Shown: piece after piece, positions 16,841 to 25,798 of the stretch
Layout: each line of letters begins with the position of its first letter
How positions within the stretch are numbered: the stretch's first letter is position 1
DNA from: an uncultured Pseudovibrio sp.
GTDB taxonomy: Bacteria > Pseudomonadota > Alphaproteobacteria > Rhizobiales > Stappiaceae
DNA: 64,000 bases
Assembly (NCBI GenBank): GCA_947496145.1
Contig: CANMBS010000026.1
Coordinates: 1-64,000 of the forward strand
Direction of reading: 5' to 3'
Notes under the pieces: generated by a model
Seen by the model: only the letters and a program-made list of their open reading frames with translations
The model's database searches: none
What the model was told of the DNA's origin: nothing
Position numbers and translations under genes: made by a program

Positions 16841-18241
16841 ATGACGCGGGTTGATAACACCAGCGTTGCCAAGACCACAGCCATGTCTGCGTGGTGGGGG
16901 GAGTCCAAAGCAACGCTCATTTTGGGTTTGCCATTGATTGGTGCGCAGCTTGCGCAGATGGCAATTAATGCTACCGATGCATTGATGATTGGCTGGCTGG
17001 GCGCAACAGAACTTGCTGCTTCAGTTCTGGCTTTGCAATTGTTCTTTTTAACATGGCTGGCAGGGCTTGGATTTTTGCAGGCTGTCATGCCACTTGCTTC
17101 CAGAGCTGAAGGCAAAGGGGATGTGCGCAGTGTTCGCCGTGCTTCGCGCATGGGGCTTTGGATTGCGCTTATATACACGACCTTTGCGATGGTTTTACTC
17201 TGGAATGGTGAGAGTATTTTACTTGCTCTCGGTCAGGATCCTGAGGTGTCTGCGATTGCTGCTGAGTATTTGCGCATTGTGCAATGGTCGATGTATCCGT
17301 CGCTTTTTGTTGCTGCGTTGAGAAGTTTCCTTACCAGTATCGAACGTTCGCAAATTGTGCTTTGGGCAACTGTTGTGGGTGCAGTGGTCAATGCGCTCCT
17401 CGATTATGTGTTGATCTTCGGTTACTTTGGCTTCCCCAAGCTTGGCATTCTCGGCGCGGGGATCGCATCTGTTGTAACGGCTCTGGCTTCCTGTGTGATC
17501 TTGGTTGCTTACGTTCTGTCAGAAGAAAGAGCCTTAAAATACGAGGTTTTTGTCCGGTTCTGGCGTGCAGACTGGCCAGCATTCTTTGAAATCCTACGCC
17601 TTGGCTGGCCGATTTCACTGATGCTCGTTGCGGAAGTTGGTTTGTTTGCGGCAGCGGCTTTGATGATGGGGTGGATCGGTACGGTAGAACTGGCTGCTCA
17701 TGGTATTGCTCTCCAGCTCTCTGGTATCGCTTTTATGATTCCTTTGGGTTTTTCGAATGCAGCGGTGGTGCGTGTTGGTATTGCTGCAGGTCGTGGAGAT
17801 GCAGACGGGATTACGCGCGCTGCGTGGGTCTCTTTGATCTGGACAATTGCGATTGGTGTGCTGGGTGCGCTGCTGTTTATCGCTATCCCTGAGACGCTCA
17901 TTTCTTTCTATCTGGATGCCAGCAATCCAGATGCGGCAAATGTGCTGCGTATTGGTGTGCCCTTGGTGTTTATTGCGGCTGTATACATGGTGGTAGACGG
18001 TATTCAAGTGGTTGCAGGCGGGGTTCTGCGCGGTCTTTCTGATACACGCATTCCGATGGTGATCGCGATTGTGGGCTACTGGATTACTGGTGTGCCACTG
18101 TCTTATGCGATGGCCTTTAACTTCAACTGGGGGCCTGAAGGAATTTGGGTCGGTTTAGCCAGTGGCCTTTCTGTTACTGGTATCTTGTTGCTTTACCGAT
18201 TCCAGAAACGGAATGAGTACGGACTGGTAAGGTTGGGTTGA
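16841..18241 (+). CDS. MATE-family multidrug/Na+ exporter
   Basis: About 466 aa, about 12 hydrophobic helices. It has the family start TLILGLPLIGAQLAQMAINATDALMIGWLG and the internal duplication with a second half from about residue 250 (LRLGWPISLMLVAEVGLFAAAALMMGWIG). It is an inner-membrane exporter driven by Na+ or H+; the substrate is unknown. The start was placed at ATG 16841, spaced 6 bases from AGGAG at 16830-16834. An adjacent ATG at 16838 and a longer in-frame extension to 16748 are less likely. Confidence 0.92.
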   Translation: MTRVDNTSVAKTTAMSAWWGESKATLILGLPLIGAQLAQMAINATDALMIGWLGATELAASVLALQLFFLTWLAGLGFLQAVMPLASRAEGKGDVRSVRRASRMGLWIALIYTTFAMVLLWNGESILLALGQDPEVSAIAAEYLRIVQWSMYPSLFVAALRSFLTSIERSQIVLWATVVGAVVNALLDYVLIFGYFGFPKLGILGAGIASVVTALASCVILVAYVLSEERALKYEVFVRFWRADWPAFFEILRLGWPISLMLVAEVGLFAAAALMMGWIGTVELAAHGIALQLSGIAFMIPLGFSNAAVVRVGIAAGRGDADGITRAAWVSLIWTIAIGVLGALLFIAIPETLISFYLDASNPDAANVLRIGVPLVFIAAVYMVVDGIQVVAGGVLRGLSDTRIPMVIAIVGYWITGVPLSYAMAFNFNWGPEGIWVGLASGLSVTGILLLYRFQKRNEYGLVRLG

Positions 18242-18261
18242 ACCTGCACATTCACGAGTAG

Positions 18262-18300
18262 AAAAGCCCCGGAGACCTAGTTGTTTTCGGGGCTTATTTT
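18262..18300. terminator. Terminator between convergent MATE and purK genes
   Basis: AAGCCCC (18264-18270) pairs with GGGGCTT (18289-18295) and is followed by ATTTTATT on the plus strand. Confidence 0.8.
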
Positions 18301-18317
18301 ATTGCACTGTGGGTTGG

Positions 18318-19406
18318 TCAGGACTTTGGAGAGAGGCGGTTGATATGGCCCATTTTGCGGCCCTCACGTGTCTCTGCTTTACCGTAGAGTGTCAGATGTG
18401 CGCTTGGTTCGAGCAGGGACGTTTCCCAGATGTTGACATCATCACCTATCAGATTTTCCATAATTACGTTGTGTGCTCGTTCCGGAGAACCAAGAGGCCA
18501 GCCAGCGATTGCCCGGACGTGTTGTTCAAACTGGGAGACAGGGCAGGCGTCTTCTGTCCAGTGACCTGAGTTGTGCACGCGCGGAGCGATTTCGTTCACT
18601 TTCAGTTCGGTTGTCTCACCGTTTTTGATCACGAACAGCTCGACACCCATCACGCCAACGTAATCTAAAGCTGTCGCGATGCGGGTTGCCATCTGGATAG
18701 CTTCCTGCGCTGTGTCCTCAGGAATGTCTGCTGGTACGCTGGAAGTCTTAAGAATGTGGTTCTTGTGGTAGTTGTCTGCTGGATCATAGCACTTGACCGT
18801 GCCATCCACACCGCGAGCAACAATAACCGAGATTTCCTTCGCAAAAGGAACAATGCCTTCCAGAATGGATGGCTGGTTGCCCAGCTTTTCCACTGCACCC
18901 TCCACATCCTCCGGGGTGCGGATCATAATCTGGCCTTTTCCATCGTAACCGAAGCGGCGGGTCTTTAAAACGCCCTGACCGCCAAGCTCCATAAGCGCGG
19001 CTTCAAGCTCTGCTTGAGTATCTACTTTAATGAAGGGAGCAACCTGTGTTGCGGCTTCTTCGGACAGGAAGGTTTTTTCATCCAAACGATCCTGAGAGAT
19101 CTTTAGTGCTCTCGGGCCGGGGCGTACCGATACATACTGTTCCAGAATACGTGCAGTTTCGCCGGGTACATTTTCGAACTCATAGGTGACAACTGATACG
19201 CTCCTGGCGAATGATGTCAGTGCCTGCTCGTCACTGTAGGCGGCAACAGTGTTATGGGCTGAGACTTCGAAAGCCGGACTGTTTTCATCAGGACAGTAGA
19301 TGTGGCATTTGAGGCCCATCTTGCTGGCTGCTTGTGCAATCATGCGACCAAGCTGACCTCCACCCAGAATACCAATCGTGTCACCAGGACGAAGTGTGGA
19401 ACCCAT
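18318..19406 (-). CDS. purK: N5-carboxyaminoimidazole ribonucleotide synthase
   Basis: 362 aa. An ATP-grasp enzyme that carboxylates AIR using ATP and bicarbonate in purine synthesis. The N-terminal nucleotide-binding loop IGILGGGQLGRM, the ATP-grasp segment LKTRRFGYDGKGQ, EISVIVARG and the NEIAPRVHNSGHWT motif are all diagnostic. The start at 19406 begins the conserved N-terminus. A GTG at 19463 would lie inside a perfect hairpin and is unlikely. It follows purE on the same strand. Confidence 0.95.
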   Translation of the reverse strand: MGSTLRPGDTIGILGGGQLGRMIAQAASKMGLKCHIYCPDENSPAFEVSAHNTVAAYSDEQALTSFARSVSVVTYEFENVPGETARILEQYVSVRPGPRALKISQDRLDEKTFLSEEAATQVAPFIKVDTQAELEAALMELGGQGVLKTRRFGYDGKGQIMIRTPEDVEGAVEKLGNQPSILEGIVPFAKEISVIVARGVDGTVKCYDPADNYHKNHILKTSSVPADIPEDTAQEAIQMATRIATALDYVGVMGVELFVIKNGETTELKVNEIAPRVHNSGHWTEDACPVSQFEQHVRAIAGWPLGSPERAHNVIMENLIGDDVNIWETSLLEPSAHLTLYGKAETREGRKMGHINRLSPKS

Positions 19407-19457
19407 TTCGAGAACTTTCTGTAAGTTAGGGGCTGATGTCGGATGCTTAACCAAATA

Positions 19458-19478
19458 AGGCACCGATTATCGGTGCCT
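19458..19478 (-). terminator. Perfect 9-bp hairpin between purE and purK
   Basis: AGGCACCGA (19458-19466) pairs with TCGGTGCCT (19470-19478) across three bases. It lies 10 bases past the purE stop. On the minus strand the stem is followed by TATTTGGTT, a weak U-tract, so partial termination or mRNA processing between the two genes is plausible. Confidence 0.6.
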
Positions 19479-19487
19479 CATAAACTC

Positions 19488-19991
19488 TTAGTCTTCTGTG
19501 TTTACCGGTTTTTCCGCCACCGCCTGACTTTGCTCTGCCCGCCAGTCGTCTAAATTAGCGGCAATCTCAGTATTGTTGAGAGCCAGCACAGCAGCGGCCA
19601 TGAGAGCGGCGTTTACAGCACCTGCTCGACCAATGGCAAGGGTGCCTACCGGGATGCCAGCTGGCATCTGGACGATGGAAAGAAGGCTGTCCTGTCCCTT
19701 TAATGCGCGTGATTCGATTGGTACGCCAAACACAGGGAGGGGTGTCATTGAGGCCGCCATGCCTGGAAGATGAGCTGCGCCACCAGCACCGGCAATAATA
19801 ACTTTGAAGCCGTTTTCCTTCGCGGTTTTGGAGAATTCTACGAGACGGTCCGGGGTGCGATGCGCTGAAACGATGCGTGCCTCATAGGAAACTCCCAGAG
19901 CTTCAAGCATGTCAGCAGCGTTTTTCATGGTGGGCCAGTCAGATTGGCTACCCATGATGATTGCGACTTCTGGCTTTTGTGTGCGGCTCAT
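19488..19991 (-). CDS. purE: N5-carboxyaminoimidazole ribonucleotide mutase
   Basis: 167 aa. Class I PurE, which rearranges N5-CAIR to CAIR. It has the diagnostic [12 protein letters not shown] near the N-terminus, the SAHRTPDRL loop with the active-site His, [12 protein letters not shown], and the later [12 protein letters not shown]. It is first in a purE-purK pair. The C-terminal ~20 residues ([16 protein letters not shown]) are a variable tail. Confidence 0.96.
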   Translation of the reverse strand: MSRTQKPEVAIIMGSQSDWPTMKNAADMLEALGVSYEARIVSAHRTPDRLVEFSKTAKENGFKVIIAGAGGAAHLPGMAASMTPLPVFGVPIESRALKGQDSLLSIVQMPAGIPVGTLAIGRAGAVNAALMAAAVLALNNTEIAANLDDWRAEQSQAVAEKPVNTED

Positions 19992-20114
19992 AAAACTGGC
20001 ACCTTCTGGACGATTGCGAAGAAAGCGCGGATTATAGAAATCCCTTGGCGTGTTTCAAGCCAATTTCATCAAGAAATGCCAATAATATACGAAGGTTAGA
20101 TGCCTGCCCCGAAT

Positions 20115-20327
20115 TTAGGCAATTATGTCCGGCAAAAGCTGGGTTTCAAGAACCTGAATCTTGTCTCTGAGAACGAGTTTCTTCTTCTTAAGACGCTGGA
20201 GCTGAAGAACGTCTCCCCGACCAGTTTCAATGAGTGCTGCAATGGAGTGATCCAGATCGCGATGCTCTTGTCTCAGCTCGGCGAGCTGGGCACGAATACC
20301 ATCCTGATCAAGGTTATCTTCCGTCAT
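20115..20327 (-). CDS. DUF465 (YdcH-like) small coiled-coil protein
   Basis: 70 aa. It has the DUF465 pattern: L-x-x-E-H-R-D-L-D-x-x-I near residue 20 and LQLQRLKKKKLVLRDKIQVLE in the second helix, giving a helical hairpin. The function is unknown across the family. ATG 20327 follows TGAGGACA at good spacing; a long upstream in-frame extension to 20540 has no support. A second DUF465 gene starts about 400 bp away on the opposite strand. Confidence 0.88.
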   Translation of the reverse strand: MTEDNLDQDGIRAQLAELRQEHRDLDHSIAALIETGRGDVLQLQRLKKKKLVLRDKIQVLETQLLPDIIA

Positions 20328-20724
20328 TGTTTTGTCCTCACCTGTCGCCTTACGGGCTGTGTGCAACCCTACCTCACTATCAGAAATATCAGGTGGGGCG
20401 CGTTGTCGCAATTCACCGCTCTGCCATAGTATACGAAGGACCTGAATTGATGAAAATGGGAGAGTGTTTTTTGCCGTCAGCACCAATTTAGCGGGTGGGT
20501 GACGTAACGCGATCATAGGGTTGAAGAGTTTGATAGACACTCTTTTGAGTGGAGATGAAATCCCTGAAAATTACTGGATAATTTATAAGATCCCTAAATT
20601 TATGGGAAGTTAACGATCTCCCGTTGTAGAGCGTCCGAAAAAACAGCTAATCATCGTTCGACAAGATCGAAAAATGGTGTCATCATCCACGTGTAACAGA
20701 GACAATGTAGGAGGATTAAAGCCT

Positions 20725-20895
20725 ATGTCCATCCGTGAGCATTTGACTGAGCTGGAACGCCGCCATGCTAATCTTGAGAAGGAGCTTGAAACAGCGAAGC
20801 ATCACCCTTCTATGGATGAGTTAGCTATCGGCAAGCTTAAGAGGCAAAAGTTAAAGCTTAAGGACGAGATCTCGCGATTGCGCGTAACGGGCTAG
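20725..20895 (+). CDS. DUF465 (YdcH-like) small protein, second copy
   Basis: 56 aa. It shows the same layout as its divergent neighbour: an amphipathic N-terminal helix (LTELERRHANLEKELETA) and a second helix ending IGKLKRQKLKLKDEISRLR. A strong ribosome site, GGAGG (20710-20714), precedes ATG 20725. It is shorter by one heptad set than the paralogue at 20115-20327. A terminator follows. Confidence 0.88.
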   Translation: MSIREHLTELERRHANLEKELETAKHHPSMDELAIGKLKRQKLKLKDEISRLRVTG

Positions 20896-20970
20896 CCTCC
20901 TTTAAGAGCATGTGGAGCTCTGAAGAAACAGAGGCTTCTGACGGATACACTCCGGTATTTTCGATATGTA

Positions 20971-20998
20971 ATGCGCCGCAAGTTGTGGCGCATTTTTC
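20971..20998 (+). terminator. Terminator after the second DUF465 gene
   Basis: ATGCGCC (20971-20977) pairs with GGCGCAT (20987-20993) and is followed by TTTTTCTT. Confidence 0.8.
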
Positions 20999-21027
20999 TT
21001 GCTGGCAACTATGAGGTGGGGCTGTAT

Positions 21028-21819
21028 TTACTCAGGTTCTGTTACATCAACTGTGTAATTCAACGGCATGCGAGCACCGTCTGCATAGATGGTCTGGCCT
21101 GAGATATAGCTTGCGTCTTCTGAGGCGAGAAAGGCTGCGATACTTGCGACTTCAGATGGTTGCCCCAGACGACCCAAAGGCGTGCGGGAGAGCACTGTTT
21201 CCATCTTGCTCGCATCGTGCACAAAGTTTTTAAGCAGTCCTGTCTCGATGGAACCTGGCCCGATGCCATTGACGCGAATACCATGTTTGGCAAGTGCGAC
21301 AGCGGAGACGTGTGTGAGTTGGTTCAGACCACCTTTGGAGATTGTGTAGGGCACCTGATCCGGGATGGCGAGGACGCTGTTGACTGAGCTGATATTAATT
21401 ATTGACCCGGCTGTACCACCTTCTTCGACCTTTTCGACCATGTGACGAGCGACAGCTTGAGAGCACAAGAATGCTCCCTTGAGATTAACGCGCAGTACCC
21501 GGTCAAAATCTTCCTCTGCAAGTGTCAGGAAGTCGCCGCTTGCTGTAATCCCAGCGTTGTTGACCAGCACATCCACATCACCGAACTCGTCAAGCGTGCT
21601 CGCAACCATATTGCGAACATCCAGACGAACACTGACATCGCAGTGGCAAAACGCTACGTTTCCAAACTCAGAAAGTGCTTCTTGTGCGGCTTCTCCGGCA
21701 CGCTCATCAGAGTCTGAGAGCATGACTTTGGCACCGTCTTGCAGAAAACGCTGCGCAATAGCGTAACCGATGCCTTGTGCGCCACCGGTTACAATCGCAA
21801 CTTTCTTGTCTAGTTTCAC
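21028..21819 (-). CDS. Short-chain dehydrogenase/reductase
   Basis: 263 aa, classical SDR. The cofactor motif TGGAQGIG lies at residues 11-18, NNAG near 88-91, the catalytic Ser in ISSVNS and the YTISK (YxxxK) pair near 156-160, and the PGSIET segment after it. Asp at the end of strand 2 (MLSDSD) favours NAD(H) over NADP(H). The substrate is unknown; family members include glucose and 3-hydroxybutyrate dehydrogenases. It lies about 100 bp downstream of the propionyl-CoA synthetase gene on the same strand, so the two may share a transcript. Confidence 0.88.
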   Translation of the reverse strand: MKLDKKVAIVTGGAQGIGYAIAQRFLQDGAKVMLSDSDERAGEAAQEALSEFGNVAFCHCDVSVRLDVRNMVASTLDEFGDVDVLVNNAGITASGDFLTLAEEDFDRVLRVNLKGAFLCSQAVARHMVEKVEEGGTAGSIINISSVNSVLAIPDQVPYTISKGGLNQLTHVSAVALAKHGIRVNGIGPGSIETGLLKNFVHDASKMETVLSRTPLGRLGQPSEVASIAAFLASEDASYISGQTIYADGARMPLNYTVDVTEPE

Positions 21820-21922
21820 TTTGAAGTTACCTCTGGCAATGCCGAAATTCCGAGGACCTTAATGGTAAAGGCCGGGTATGTCGATGCACTTATCCAGTAA
21901 AACGGCAGACTCCTTTGAAAAC

Positions 21923-23836
21923 TTAACCGGCGGATGCCAACCCATGGGTTGAGATCGCTTCTGCAATCTCGTCGAGAATTGCCGGGTCATCAATGGTTGC
22001 GGGCATTTTGAACTCTTCGCCATCAACGAGCTTACGCATTGTTCCGCGTAAAATTTTACCAGAGCGTGTTTTGGGTAGACGCTCAACGGTGATTGCCAGT
22101 TTAAACGCTGCGACCGGTCCTACCTTTTCACGTACCAACGCAATAAGCTCTTTTTCAATGACATCGGTCGGACGATCAACGCCACTCTTAAGAACCACGA
22201 AGCCACAAGGCAGCTGGCCTTTGAGCTTATCTGCAATGCCGATGACTGCACACTCTGCAACATCAGGATGCTCAGAAAGAACTTCTTCCATGCCTCCGGT
22301 AGAGAGGCGGTGTCCGGCAACATTGATGATGTCATCTGTGCGTGACATGATGAAGATGTAACCGTCCTCATCCTTCAGCCCGGCATCAGCAGTTTTATAG
22401 TAGCCCGGGAATTCAGTAGTGTAAGCTTCTTTGAAGCGATCATCTGCCTGCCAGAGTGTGGTAAGGGCTCCCGGGGGCATTGGTAGTTTGACAACAATAT
22501 TGCCCAGCTCGCCGGCACCAAGTTCATTGCCTTCGTCATCGAGAATGCGCATGTCGTAACCTGGCATTGGTACAGTGGCACTGCCCAGCTTGACCGGAAG
22601 CTTGCCAAGTCCCACTGGATTGCCCGCGATACACCAGCCGGTTTCTGTTTGCCACCAGTGGTCAATGACTGGCACCTTGAGGAGATTTTCTGCCCAGAGA
22701 ATTGTGTCCGGGTCAGCTCGTTCGCCAGCGAGGAAAAGTGTACGCAGGCCGCTTACGCCATATTTGCTTAGCTCATTTCCTTCCGGGTCTTCTTTCTTGA
22801 TGGCACGGAACGCAGTTGGAGCAGTGAAGAGCGAAACCACATTGTGTTCGGAAATCACACGCCAGAAAGCGCCTGCATCCGGCGTTCCTACAGGTTTGCC
22901 TTCATAAAGAACAGTGGCGGCACCATGGAGTAGGGGGGCGTATACAATATAGGAATGACCAACAACCCAGCCCACATCAGAAGCCGTCCAGAATACTTCG
23001 CCCGGATCAATGCCATAAAGATTGTCCATAGTCCATTTGAGGACGACCATATGACCGCCATTGTCGCGAACCACACCTTTGGGCTGTCCGGTGGTGCCGG
23101 AGGTGTACAGCACGTAAAGCGGGTCTGTTGCAGCAACTGGTACGCATTCGGTGGTCATCTTTTCAGCAACGGCTGTTTCCATCATCGCGCCAAGATCAAA
23201 GTCGCGGCCTTCAATGAGGTTTGCCTGCAACTGGTCGCGTTGCTGGATAAAGCAGAACTCGGGTTTGTGAGAGGACAGTTCGATAGCATGATCGAGTAGT
23301 GGCTTGTATTTCACAACACGTCCTGGCTCGATGCCGCAGGAAGCGCTGATGATCGCAGTCGGTTTACAATCTTCAATGCGGACAGCAAGTTCCTGAGCGG
23401 CGAAACCACCGAATACGACTGAGTGAATTGCGCCCAGGCGTGCGCAAGCAAGCATAGCAAACATGGCTTGCGGGATCATTGGCATGTAGAGCAGCACCAT
23501 AGTGCCTTTTTTGACGCCCTTTTGCCGAAGAAGGGCTGCCATAGCACCTACCTGTTCTTGTACCTCCAGATAGGTGTAGGTGCGTTTTTCGCCGGTAACC
23601 GCGCTGTCATAGATAATTGCTGGCTGACCTGGGCGACCATGTTCTACATGACGGTCAATACAATTGTAGCAGGTGTTTACTTCACCACCTACGAACCAGC
23701 GGCCATAAGGACCCTGATCAGGATCAAAGGTTTGTGTGTACGGTTTAAACCAATCGACACCCTTTGCAGCCTCATCCCAAAAGGCTTTACTGTTTTCTTT
23801 CCAATTATTGTAAACGTCGTGGTATCGACTCGTCAT
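21923..23836 (-). CDS. prpE: Propionyl-CoA synthetase
   Basis: 637 aa, AMP-forming acyl-CoA synthetase. Motifs are LYTSGTTGQPKGVVRD (P-loop-like A3), WWQTETGW (A5), YKTADAG-KDEDGYIFIMSRTDDIIN (A7-A8) and the catalytic Lys in PKTRSGKILRGTM (A10). The N-terminal YHDVYNNWKEN and HRLSTGGMEEVLSEHP fit PrpE rather than acetyl-CoA synthetase, which has HRLGTAEIE at the same place. It activates propionate to propionyl-CoA. ATG 23836 follows GGAGGAG. The usual prpBCD genes are not in the window. Confidence 0.9.
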   Translation of the reverse strand: MTSRYHDVYNNWKENSKAFWDEAAKGVDWFKPYTQTFDPDQGPYGRWFVGGEVNTCYNCIDRHVEHGRPGQPAIIYDSAVTGEKRTYTYLEVQEQVGAMAALLRQKGVKKGTMVLLYMPMIPQAMFAMLACARLGAIHSVVFGGFAAQELAVRIEDCKPTAIISASCGIEPGRVVKYKPLLDHAIELSSHKPEFCFIQQRDQLQANLIEGRDFDLGAMMETAVAEKMTTECVPVAATDPLYVLYTSGTTGQPKGVVRDNGGHMVVLKWTMDNLYGIDPGEVFWTASDVGWVVGHSYIVYAPLLHGAATVLYEGKPVGTPDAGAFWRVISEHNVVSLFTAPTAFRAIKKEDPEGNELSKYGVSGLRTLFLAGERADPDTILWAENLLKVPVIDHWWQTETGWCIAGNPVGLGKLPVKLGSATVPMPGYDMRILDDEGNELGAGELGNIVVKLPMPPGALTTLWQADDRFKEAYTTEFPGYYKTADAGLKDEDGYIFIMSRTDDIINVAGHRLSTGGMEEVLSEHPDVAECAVIGIADKLKGQLPCGFVVLKSGVDRPTDVIEKELIALVREKVGPVAAFKLAITVERLPKTRSGKILRGTMRKLVDGEEFKMPATIDDPAILDEIAEAISTHGLASAG

Positions 23837-24033
23837 CGCAGTTCTCCTCCCATGCAGCTTCTGCATAGCACCTGTCCACAGGCTCAACCTAAACTGTTCC
23901 CTCCATGCCGCAAAGGCAAGTTTTGCCATATTGGAAAATCGGATTATAACGAAGATAAATTACGAGATTTGAAGCTGCTGTTTTTCTATTTTTCTTATAA
24001 ATTAAAAAGGCTTACCAGAAGTGCTGCGGCAAA

Positions 24034-24801
24034 ATGTACATGATTGCGATTACTGATCCTTTTTTCTACCTCTGTGCAATACCTGCCGTTCTTATTGTCG
24101 GAATGTCTAAGGGTGGATTTGGGGGAGGTCTTGCTCTTGTAGGCGTACCGATGATGTCTCTGGCTATTCCACCAGTGCAGGCGGCAGGAATTCTCTTACC
24201 AATTTTGCTGGTGATGGACATAGTTGGGCTGCTTTCGTATCGAGCGATATTTTGCCGGAAAACACTGGCAATTTTGCTACCAGCCGGATTGCTGGGAACG
24301 CTGATCGGCTACTTTACCGCCGCTTATATCTCCGAAACCTTCATTTTGCTGCTGACAGGCACCATCGCGATAATTTTTGTTCTCGATTACTGGTTTAACG
24401 ACAAATCAGTCAGGGCAGCAAAAGAGCAGAATGTCTTTCTGGGCGGTTTTTGGGGGACGGTCGCAGGACTGACAAGCTTTATTGCCCATGCGGGAGGCGC
24501 CCCGTTTCAAATGTACATTTTACCGCTTCGGCTTGCGCCACCTGTGATGGCGGGGACAGCGGTGACTTTCTTTGCAGTCGTCAACTTCTCTAAGATATTG
24601 CCGTATTTTGCGCTTGGGCAATTTGATGTGACAAACCTTGCCAGCTCATTGGTTCTGCTGCCGTTTGCCCCACTAGCCACGCTGGCAGGTGTGAAGATCG
24701 CGAAGCATATAAACGTCGGGCTGTTTTACAAAATTACCTATGCCGGGCTTTTTGTAATCTCGCTGAAACTGATTTGGGATGGTTTAGTAGCGCTCGTATA
24801 A
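24034..24801 (+). CDS. TauE/SafE-family sulfite/organic-anion exporter
   Basis: 255 aa with about eight hydrophobic helices in two repeated halves. It has the family motif VGMSKGGFGGG in the first half and the matching TSFIAHAGGAPFQMYIL in the second. The family exports sulfite, sulfoacetate or other small anions across the inner membrane. Its 3' end overlaps the convergent membrane-protein gene by 18 bp. Two relatives are at 60-61.7 kb. Confidence 0.9.
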   Translation: MYMIAITDPFFYLCAIPAVLIVGMSKGGFGGGLALVGVPMMSLAIPPVQAAGILLPILLVMDIVGLLSYRAIFCRKTLAILLPAGLLGTLIGYFTAAYISETFILLLTGTIAIIFVLDYWFNDKSVRAAKEQNVFLGGFWGTVAGLTSFIAHAGGAPFQMYILPLRLAPPVMAGTAVTFFAVVNFSKILPYFALGQFDVTNLASSLVLLPFAPLATLAGVKIAKHINVGLFYKITYAGLFVISLKLIWDGLVALV

Positions 24802-25344
24802 TGCATGATACAGAATTTTTCTGCTCAGCCTCAAGGGAGTGGGTAGCGCTTCGCCATTGGTTGGGAGGAATTTCCAAGTGGCGTGACTTTGATAGAATTG
24901 AAATGGGTATGAAGGGGCTTGATCACTCACAACTTGAAAAGGGACGTTTTCATCGTCTCCTGTTTCTCCTTGCAAGAAGGTAAGTGCTGAGTTGGAGGGG
25001 GGCTCTTCAACCCATGAGAAGAAGTAGGTACGTAGCCGCTCTGTTATGCTATGAGAGGCTTTGTCCTGAGCGAGATTAACTTGTAACCCGATGACAAAAC
25101 AGCTTGCTGCCGTTAAAGCCCACACATACCAGCGATTGCGCAAGTGATTTACAATGACTGCACGATTGAGATACAGGTGAATCAGAACAGGAAATGCGAG
25201 CAGTATGAGTGACCATTGCCTGTCTTTAAAGCTGTGCAGGCCATTTGCGAAAATGTAACCAGTTAGAACCACAGTGATCGCACAAAATGCCACGCCAAAA
25301 AATAAGGCGACCTTTCCCTGGCGATTTGGTGTTGTTACGATCAT
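24784..25344 (-). CDS. Membrane protein of unknown function
   Basis: 186 aa, no family recognised. Three hydrophobic helices are clear: residues ~11-33, ~43-58 and ~72-90. They are followed by a soluble C-terminal half (TERLRTYFFSWVEEPPSNSALTF onward). The gene converges on and overlaps the TauE gene by 18 bp. ATG 25344 is the first possible start. It is kept because its hydrophobic pattern is coherent, but expression is unproven. Confidence 0.55.
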   Translation of the reverse strand: MIVTTPNRQGKVALFFGVAFCAITVVLTGYIFANGLHSFKDRQWSLILLAFPVLIHLYLNRAVIVNHLRNRWYVWALTAASCFVIGLQVNLAQDKASHSITERLRTYFFSWVEEPPSNSALTFLQGETGDDENVPFQVVSDQAPSYPFQFYQSHATWKFLPTNGEALPTPLRLSRKILYHALYERY

Positions 25345-25798
25345 AGCAGCCTTGCTTGTTAATCACTCTTCTGTTCAACAGGACGTGACTTATTCTTCTA
25401 ACAGACAGATCTATAATACTAATCCAGCGCATGATCGGAAAGGCGCCTGGGGTGTTGCAAATTGTCGCGAGGCTTCTTCTTACTCAAAGATATAATATGA
25501 TTTCAGCTATAACGTTAAGTTATAGAAAGTTCTGCACTCTGCGTTTATATATTTGCAGAATATGTCATGCTTTGTCTGTGAAACACCTTGAAAATACTTA
25601 TACCTAAAAGTCTAGTGTGAAGAAGTCTCTGAGACTAACATCTAAGTCAACTGGGCTGTACCCGTCCCCTATACTCAGATATATCAAATTGAGTGTCACT
25701 CTTGTGTCTAAGCTCTTGAATTGAGGCAGTAACTGCCCGGCGAAAGCTAGGAGTAGTGTGAGAACTTTTTTCTACCCTTTGTATGCTCGGGGAATTAA
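25345..25798. other. 454-bp gap upstream of the acyl-CoA synthetase gene
   Basis: AT-rich, with no coding signature. It holds a perfect inverted repeat CTATAAC-GTTAA-GTTATAG (25507-25525), a possible operator about 270 bp before the synthetase start. Promoters for both divergent genes should lie here, but I cannot fix their boxes. Confidence 0.4.
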
